From Patiria pectinifera (Eukaryota; Echinodermata; Asteroidea; Valvatida; Asterinidae), in the NCBI GenBank assembly GCA_029964075.1, contig CM057142.1, positions 31,250,392 through 31,314,391 on the forward strand: DNA of 64,000 nucleotides, read 5' to 3'. The notes under the pieces were generated by a model, which was not told where the DNA came from, ran no database searches, and worked only from the letters and a program-made list of their open reading frames with translations. Shown here one piece after another: positions 57,057-64,000 of the stretch. The translations under genes were made by a program, and so were the position numbers. The first letter of the stretch is position 1. Every line of letters starts with the position of its first letter.

Positions 57057-57426
57057 TTTTTGTTGTACATGTATATTACATACCTTTAAAGCAAAGTTTG
57101 ATGATTGTTGCTTTGTTGCCCACTTTAAAACTTTGATTTGTGCTTTGTGCCTGTCAAAAATAAAAATAAAATTCAGGGTTGGAATACATGTACATTGTAA
57201 CCCTGAATTATTTTGTAAATACAATCATTTTGTTTAGAATTCCATTTTTCTTTATTTTAAAGACGGGTTGTGTGTTCATTTAAAAATCTGTTTAGAATAC
57301 CCCCATCTTTTAGTGAAGTGCTATGAAAAATTAATTGAATTAAAAAAAAAGGAAAAGCAAAACATAAAACAAACAAAAAGCCAAAATATATTACTAATTT
57401 ATTTTTGTCTGTTATATTCAAAATAG

Positions 57427-57540
57427 GAACGTCTTGCCCAGGTGAGCAGTTCCAGTGTGTGGATGGCAGCTGCATTGACCAATCAAAAGTCTGTAACTTT
57501 GCCGAAGATTGTCTACATGGGAATGACGAAGTCACGTGTA
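57427..57540 (+). CDS. Exon 2: LDL-receptor class A domain
   Basis: 114 bp, phase 1 on both sides (acceptor AAATAG, donor GTAAGT). It encodes one complete LDLa module with six Cys (CPGEQFQC, SCIDQSKVC, AEDC, EVTC) and the C-terminal acidic cluster ED...NDE that usually binds calcium. As an isolated phase-1/1 module it fits exon shuffling in extracellular proteins. It joins exon 1 in frame through a Gly codon. Confidence 0.93.
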
Positions 57541-58223
57541 GTAAGTATGAATGTTTGTTTTCTTTGCATAACATTGTCCGTCTATAGTTCACTAAAAATC
57601 CTAATGATAGAAAGAACGTAGCAAGTTACGTTCCCTTTAATCTCCGCCTTTTCAAAATGCAGAGTCCTGTTGGAGCACTCTGACCCACTTTGAGTGTGCT
57701 AGTTTGCGCAGTGCTTGTGGGACTAAGTCACGCGCCTCCAGACGTGCATTAGATCGCCCATTCATTGCTCACGTTCCATCTCCTATGATCATTGTCCCAG
57801 CTTCACAGCAAGCAAACCGATGAAACAACTTTAAGGTTGCTCCAGGCAATTCTGGTCGCTCAAATGGAAAACCGGATTTGTTTCCCCCATAGCCAATTTG
57901 GACTATAAATAGACCGATCTAAGGACCAGCAGATTTAACAGTTGGTGGACCTGTCGCATCAATAGTTTTACCAGGGTGAAATTTTTTTCCCCAAATATTT
58001 TCAACCGATCCAAGACCTGAAAGTCATATCTTTGATGTTAACAGCATGTGGTTACAGATAGAATAGATAAAAATACTTTATTAATCCATCAAGGAAATTA
58101 CAATTGCTCGCCGGTACAACAAAAAAGTATTAGTATTATTCAATAAAAGTTATACAGTTTCACAAAAACACTAATAATTACAATGCTCAATCAAAAACAC
58201 GAACAATTACAATAATTTTAAGA

Positions 58224-58754
58224 TTAAAGGGAATATACAACATTTGCAAACATCGAAAAATAAAACTACCAAGTTTTTACGAAATACCTTACTAGGATGT
58301 TGGTAAATGACAGTCTAAAGCATCCTGTAAAATTATGGCACCTGATGTTAAGTCATTGTCAAGAAAACGGTATTTTTGTATACATTTCCAACGGTGGTCA
58401 GCCGACCACCGTTGGAAAAACCTAACTATTTTTCAACTACTGCTCCAAATTTACCTTTTTTTTAGTCCAAATGTTGTTTGCTATTGGTTACATGTTCATG
58501 AACGGGTGCAGGCCAGCTAGACTGGTTCCCTTACCTTACAATTCTCTGGCATCTGTGAATTGATCCATTTTATCTTTAGTGGAGTCAGGGAGCCAGACTA
58601 CTTAAACATTTTTGTTTTTCTTGGTTTTTCCAGCATTTTCGAACACAAAATTTCAAACACGTCAGTGTAACAATCTTTGATCTATTATACTAACACCTCA
58701 ACCAGTTCATTTCTGAAAATTACAGCAAAAGCCAATGATGTACATTCCCTTTAA
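58224..58754 (-). mobile_element. TTAA-flanked MITE, copy C
   Basis: 531 bp with TTAA at both ends, inverted relative to copies A and B. It holds the variant palindrome near 58388-58415. Non-coding. Confidence 0.85.
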
Positions 58755-59189
58755 GGTTATACAATGTTGGATGTACATGTAATTAAAACATGTACAGAAT
58801 ACTTCACTAGCCTATCACTGTCAATAATTCTTAAATAAAAAAATAACTAACGCTTGTTGGAATTATGTTTCTTATAAATCAGTTAATTTGCTAGTAATCA
58901 GCAAAGTCCTGTACATGTATCTTCTTCATCAGTTGATACCGATATGTGTACAGAGTTGAGCAATGTCAAACACGGAGCATATATCCATATAATTGTGTAA
59001 ATAGCCAATGTGATTGTGATGGTTAATAAATCACAAAGTAAAGAACAAAGGGTCAGAGAGCTGATTATGTACGCTCACGTGTACCGGTACCTTCAATTAA
59101 ATTTTCTAATAGAAATACATGCTCTGGCCAGGAGAGGAGAGACTGTCTGGCCCCAAGAGACTCCCAAGCCCTGAAAACTGATTTCGTTA

Positions 59190-59465
59190 TTATTATTATT
59201 ATTGATTATTTCTGGTAATGACACCAAGGATTCTTCAAAAGCGCCCCAGGCACTGTAGCTCGCAAGCCTGAAGAAACCTGTACAGAGGAGTCGAGAAGAA
59301 AATTTAGAGTTGGGAGGAAAACTCCAGAAGAATATTCTGGGGAAAACCTACAGAATCAGGTAGGAACTGAAAAAATCCACATGTTGGTGCAGGCGGGATT
59401 CGAACCGGATCACAGCAGTGGACGGCAAAGAAAGTGATACGCCAACCTGACTCCCATGAAGGAAT
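59190..59465 (-). mobile_element. tRNA-derived SINE
   Basis: On the minus strand a box-A-like TTGGCGTATCAC and a box-B GGTTCGAATCC lie about 50 bp apart at the head (about 59395-59460). A body with GAGGAAAAC-type sequence and an ATT-rich tail near 59190 follow. Confidence 0.65.
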
Positions 59466-61391
59466 TCAATCAAAATGTTGGGAAGGTTAGAGAAATAAAC
59501 ATTGGTTCTGACATTTTCAATTTCAATCTGCTGTACACATGCAATGGTGCTATCGGGCAGAGGAATTGATAAACAAATTAACAATCTGGTGACCCCTTGT
59601 TGCTGAGAAAATAAAACTGTTTTCATTTCAAGCAAAATTGTGTGCTTATCAGCACCATAAAATCACACCTGCGTTTTAGGCACATTGTTGCACTTTCGGT
59701 CCCTTAACATTTTTTTGATAGATGAAGAGCCAGTGGAGTTATAAAAAATAAGCTCTCTTTAAATAGTCATTGCCTTTCCTTCCTAATCTGTACTTGATCA
59801 TTGATCGGATTGAATACGCAAACCAATAAACTCTGTCAACATCCGATTTGATTGTCATTCGAATCACAATGGGAGAATGGAGTACTGTGGGTGCTGAGAT
59901 TAGGTTTCCAGAAACAACTTACCCCAATTTATCAAATGAAAATGTCAAACTGCCACTCCTACGCTCCCCCCCCCCCTCCCCAGGCGAAAAATCATTGCAG
60001 CAATTAACCCAAGGTGTTACAGGCCATCAACGCAATCAACAGCATGGATCTTTCAGTTTGCCTTTCTAGTAATTGAGGATCCTTCATTGGGTGGTGATTC
60101 GCCACTCATCATTGGATATTTTGAGCACTTGTTATCACTCAGCGTCCGTTTCTCATGTTGGGACAGTTTTTTTTCAGCAAGTTTCAAATTCCTCCACTTT
60201 TTTTGGTACATGCTTATTATTTTGACAATCCTGGCAGATTTGTTCGAGGAAGGTTTTCACAAGTTTGACATGGCATTTTTTTTTAAACCTAACTACCGGT
60301 AATGTGCATCAATTATGAAAATAGGAAAATCCACATTTACATACCGGTATGTATGCATAAAGTAAGATATTTATGAAGTTTATTCATGTCTAGCATTTTG
60401 ATAATAATTGCACACCCAACTTTGAATAATCAGACTAAATGCTCTTTTACTTGGACTCTCCTAAAACATTTTTAGACTAGTCCTGTTTTGTTTTGGGGGT
60501 AAGTTCTGTTCTGATGGTGCTGCCTAGATGGTGTTGTTAATCATCTGGTATAGGTACATGTAGCTGCTGTTGCTCCTGGTGCTGTTGTTGCCAACATTGT
60601 AGCTGTTAGTACATGTACTACTGCACTGCTGCTGTAGCTAAATTCTTGCTGCTGTGCCAAGTTGCTACATTGGGCCTGTTGAGTCATTGACCATTGCAAC
60701 CACTTATAATGACAATGTTGCTACAGTGAATAAGAACTCTTTACTGCATGCATACCGGTGTTTCATGCTCTTTTTCAATTTAACAATATAGCTTCATCTA
60801 TTCCATCGGGTAGAATAATAAGACTAGATCGGCAGCACGTGCATATGCGCAGCCTTGCATGGAGGGTCACGTGCTGGAGGACAATACAAATTGCCCACTA
60901 GACGTGACGAATGCAATGCCGTTTACGCGCACAGTGCGTGTTTGCTACTTGATTGGAGACCTTCAATGCTGATAATTAAAATACACAAGAGAATAAATAA
61001 GATAACACTGTTCTCATTATGTTGAAATCCCAGTCTACTCTTGTTGTTTATTTCAATTAAATATGGATGATTATGATTATGACTAGGGCCTACTTAGCAA
61101 AATTGGTTGTCTTAAACAGGTTTATAAGTTTGCAGAAAATAAACTGATTATACGGTCATCGAAATGAAAAGCTGCACGCCAATGTGCGAGCGAATGTGAG
61201 TGCAGCGCGTAAATACGCGATGCGCATTTCTAGCTCCACGAGCGTTCAGCTAGGTCACGTGCTGGAGGACGATTACATTTACATGTAGCTCCATTACTCT
61301 ACGTTAATTTATTGCGCGTCCACGAGAGACAACTAAAATGGTGGAGGTTTATCGCACAGAATTTAAAATGTGTCCTATCCTCTTATTTCAG

Positions 61392-61535
61392 GTATCAAAT
61401 GTGACTTTGAGACACCGTGTCCCTGGGGAATGCCAGCAGTCTCCAGCGGGGTACCAGGCTGGGAGGTTCACAGTGGTCCTACAGAGACGTCTGGTACCGG
61501 ACCCTCGAGTGGTCAGAGTCATACAGGCAGTGATG
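61392..61535 (+). CDS. Exon 3: first part of a MAM domain
   Basis: 144 bp, phase 1 in and out (acceptor TTATTTCAG, donor GTATGT). It encodes IKCDFETPCPWG, then a Gly/Trp segment (GVPGWEVHSG), then TSGTGPSSGQSHTGSDG, matching the opening of MAM domains (C-D-F-E, C-x-W, T-G-P, H-T). The rest of the domain is not found before 64000, so the gene continues beyond the window. Spliced with exons 1 and 2 it makes a signal peptide/DNRLRE/LDLa/MAM architecture. Confidence 0.9.
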
Positions 61536-61620
61536 GTATGTAGTCTTGACACCGGGTTTTTTTTTTTTTGGTTGTAATCTCGTCCAGCTTTATAGTTACA
61601 CCCACGTGTGGTTCCTTCCT

Positions 61621-62063
61621 AGGGCTGTCCCAAATATACCGAATAATTGAATATTCGATCATCAACTGAATATTCAAATAGCTTTTTGGCTGGTTTGAAT
61701 ATTCAAAAAACAAAAAAAACTATGCATATATACAAACATGACTGTGATATTATTTTATCATGAAGTTGCGGCTCTTTATTGTCAGGTGCCACTTTTTGTC
61801 GTCGGTAACTTTCTTTGTCGACTGCAGTTCATCCTTTTTCAACCTCCTTTTTGAATGTTAAGCCCTTTACAGTTATAAAATACTTACTGCAAAACACTCA
61901 TGCGACCCATATAGATTGCCACAGTTTTAACTGGCGCGCTCTTCGTGCAACGTTTTTTACCAGCACAGCAGTCAGTTTCAGCTGGCAGTTTTGAATATCC
62001 GAATACTCGGTCCAACGCAGTTTCGAGTAATCAAATATTAAATTATTCCAAAATGGACAGCCC
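61621..62063 (-). mobile_element. hAT-like MITE (AGGGCTGTCCA type), copy 3
   Basis: Ends AGGGCTGTCC and GGACAGCCC are inverted repeats. The body is the reverse complement of 30580-31012 with many substitutions. Flanks (TTCCTTCC, TTTCTTTC) may be a decayed target duplication. Confidence 0.75.
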
Positions 62064-63012
62064 AATTTCTTTCTTGATTTATGATTCATTATCATTAGAC
62101 ATCTGTCACGCTAGGTTTGACAACCAGACTGTGAAATGTCTTGCAGTAATGACTTGTCCGCGCTCCAAGGCACTGTTTTTTTTACCAAGTCATCATAAGT
62201 CAATCACAGTGCAATCATGAGTCAGTTGATTAGTCATCCACTCTCAAGCCGGGTGAAAAGCTTTACAAATAAATTGTGACAAGGGGATTCCCTTTTGTCA
62301 TTGTTCATACTTATCCCCAGCATCTTGGGTTTTGACTCAGCATTTGACTTGATTGAGTTCTGATTGAATTGATGGCATCCATTTCGCTAGACATCATGGG
62401 AATAATAAGCACATAAATTCTACAAAGTAAATTTCATAACTTGAATGATGACATTTATTTAACCAGTTCGCGTAGGATGTCATGTTATCACGATCCGGCA
62501 GTTTTTATACACAGGCACGGCTGACTGGTTAAAACGTCAAGCATGCCTGGACTTGCCTCCGGATGACGTCTAAACACGCTTATCCCCCATTTGTTTTGTA
62601 CACACACACACACACACAAAGTCAGAGAAGTCTGTGGAGGCAGACCATGTGTTAACAAGGCTGCTGTGCACAGCCTGTTGGAGTACAATTTACGCTCCGT
62701 GGGCACACCCCAGATTGTTGAAGAAATATATCGTACAAATACTGTCGAAATGACTCTTGCAAATCAGTATTTGTGGCGTTTGAGTGTATATCAAAAGTTG
62801 TCTGCTATGTTTTGCCTATTTTTAAAATAAAAATTTTCCACAAAAATAATCCCGTCACCAAGTGGTTAAGAATCACAAATGTATTCATAAGGTGGAATCT
62901 GCGTTGGGGTGATATAAACTATTGGGTTTTACATCACCGCAACGCAATTATTCTTATGATTAGTTTCATTGCGGTACCCATTGCTGATTCAAACCAGCCA
63001 GCCGACCCCGGC

Positions 63013-63200
63013 AAGCTTGGTGGTCCAGTGGTCAGACGTCTGCGCTAGTAAGCAGGAGGTCATGGGTTCGAGTCCACCCAAGTGATTTTTTCTCAAAATC
63101 ACTCGGGGGCAGCACTCGTATACATGTAGGGCCTACAGTCTGTACAAAAATATGTCTGTGAAAAGGCAGAACCCAATATTATAATCACATATTTGCTTTT
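63013..63200 (+). mobile_element. tRNA-derived SINE with intact box A and box B
   Basis: TGGTCCAGTGG (box A) and GGTTCGAGTCC (box B) are spaced as in a tRNA, and the outer bases can form an acceptor-like stem (CTTGG/CCAAG). The anticodon loop is not normal, so it is a SINE head rather than a tRNA gene. The tail boundary is approximate. Confidence 0.7.
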
Positions 63201-63329
63201 GAACACATTCCTGTATAAAATCAGTTTCTCAATGATTACTCACAAATTTTGAAACAAAAAGTTCACAAAATACAAGTTATCCTTAAATCATGTAAATGCT
63301 AAAATTGGTTTCCAAGGTTGTCCATAATA

Positions 63330-63625
63330 ATAATTGTATAATAATTGTGCTTATATAGCGCTTTCCATCGTATCAACGATCTCAAAGCGCTTTACAATTA
63401 TTACCCCGTTCATCAGGCCATGGGACCACGCGGCAGCCGATATCAGTGCTCAATCGGTCCTCGACCCTCACAGGTACCGGGTACCATTTATAATCCTGGG
63501 TGGAGAGAGGCAATTGTAGTTAAGTGTCTTGCCCAAGGGCACAAACACCATGTCCCTGGCAGGATTCGAACCCACGCACCTTCGTACATGAGCCAAACAC
63601 TGTAACCACTGGACCATGGCGTTCT
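63330..63625 (-). mobile_element. tRNA-derived SINE
   Basis: On the minus strand TGGTCCAGTGG and GGTTCGAATCC form the head (about 63560-63620). It continues through the conserved CTCTCTCCACCCAG-type core, and the tail has AAAGCGCTATATAAGC near 63350. Core shared with 41690-41800. Confidence 0.75.
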
Positions 63626-64000
63626 ACAATGATGATGGCATGTGGGGCCTACCAGACATTTCTGTCATTTTAGTGATAGTCATTTAGTGATACCATGCTT
63701 TCAAGTGGAGGTTTTTCTTGGTCAAACACAGCATAAAAGTACCGGTACTTGAAAAAAAAATCAAACATGCAAGTACAAAAATGTAGATAGCCCCAGGAGG
63801 GTCCGTCCTTCATGGAACGCCCTAAGAAAAAAAATCTACACCATTGATACAGAACAAATGATGCTCCTTGTGGTTACCATTCTTCTCATGGGAAATCACA
63901 TGCAGGTGGCTGAAGGTAATTGATTCCTGTGGGCGGTAATTAGAATCACTGTCAGTTTCTCTGATTTATTGATTTGTAATTCTCAATGGCCAGACTATTT

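Larger units (their letters stand above)
43638..57426 (+). other. 13.8-kb intron
   Basis: Between the DNRLRE and LDLa exons. It holds two foldback elements, a 288-bp inverted-repeat MITE, one full and two partial TTAA MITEs, an AAT microsatellite and many TACCGGTA and TACATGTA palindromes. The longest open frame (53345-53896, plus) overlaps a repeat rich in GTCCCCATAA-like words and is probably chance. Confidence 0.7.
57541..61391 (+). other. 3.85-kb intron
   Basis: Contains TTAA MITE copy C (58224-58754) and a tRNA-derived SINE (about 59190-59465). Near its end is a repeated 18-bp stretch with CACGTG (60865 and 61252). No coding sequence recognised. Confidence 0.7.
61536..64000 (+). other. 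Start of the next intron, to the window edge
   Basis: Holds a hAT-like MITE, a short CA repeat near 62600 and two tRNA-derived SINEs. I see no further MAM exon. Confidence 0.6.

Noticed and set aside
63013-63083. Possible functional tRNA gene
   Set aside because: Box A and box B are good, but the anticodon arm does not form a standard 7-nt loop and a SINE-like body follows, so a SINE head is the better call.

Overview
The window reads as nuclear DNA from a marine invertebrate deuterostome, most likely an echinoderm. This is inferred from three things: the intron-rich genes (a vertebrate-type ST6GalNAc-like sialyltransferase and a secreted DNRLRE/LDLa/MAM protein), the abundant TACATGTA-type words with tRNA-derived SINEs and MITEs, and a metazoan Ty3/Gypsy element. 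The species cannot be fixed from the sequence. There is no CRISPR array, rRNA operon or free-standing tRNA gene.

Left end (46-8223): one Ty3/Gypsy retrotransposon. Its two ~370-bp LTRs differ at only five places, and it is flanked by a 4-bp target duplication (TTTG). It carries gag, a pol reading frame split by two frameshifts, and, between pol and the 3' LTR, a broken gene with the blocks of an SGNH/GDSL hydrolase. That last gene sits where env lies in errantivirus-like elements and is the most unusual item here.

8.4-23.1 kb, minus strand: a complete eight-exon GT29 sialyltransferase gene. I assembled it by hand; every junction is GT-AG, all phases agree, and the total is 1374 nt (457 residues). 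The Gypsy 3' LTR ends about 200 bp beyond its stop codon. Its first intron contains a complete PIF/Harbinger DNA transposon (16673-20415) with ~370-bp inverted repeats, a two-exon DDE transposase and a convergent two-exon Myb/SANT-like gene. Other introns hold MITEs and minisatellites.

23.1-42.3 kb: I found no convincing protein-coding gene. It holds a large inverted repeat, twin GGT microsatellites, an ~8.5-kb purine-rich mosaic with 9-nt periodicity built from duplicated modules, several MITEs and a perfect 26-bp hairpin. A CpG-rich stretch with a splice donor near 39.3-39.7 kb may be the promoter/first exon of the next gene.

42.3-64 kb, plus strand: the 5' part of a gene for a secreted or cell-surface protein (signal peptide, DNRLRE-like domain, LDL-receptor class A domain, first part of a MAM domain). 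Only phase-1 introns separate the modules, one of them 13.8 kb long, and the gene runs off the right edge. Its introns are full of mobile repeats, including three full copies of a TTAA-flanked MITE whose central palindrome differs between copies but keeps its pairing. They are also strikingly enriched in the palindrome TACCGGTA.
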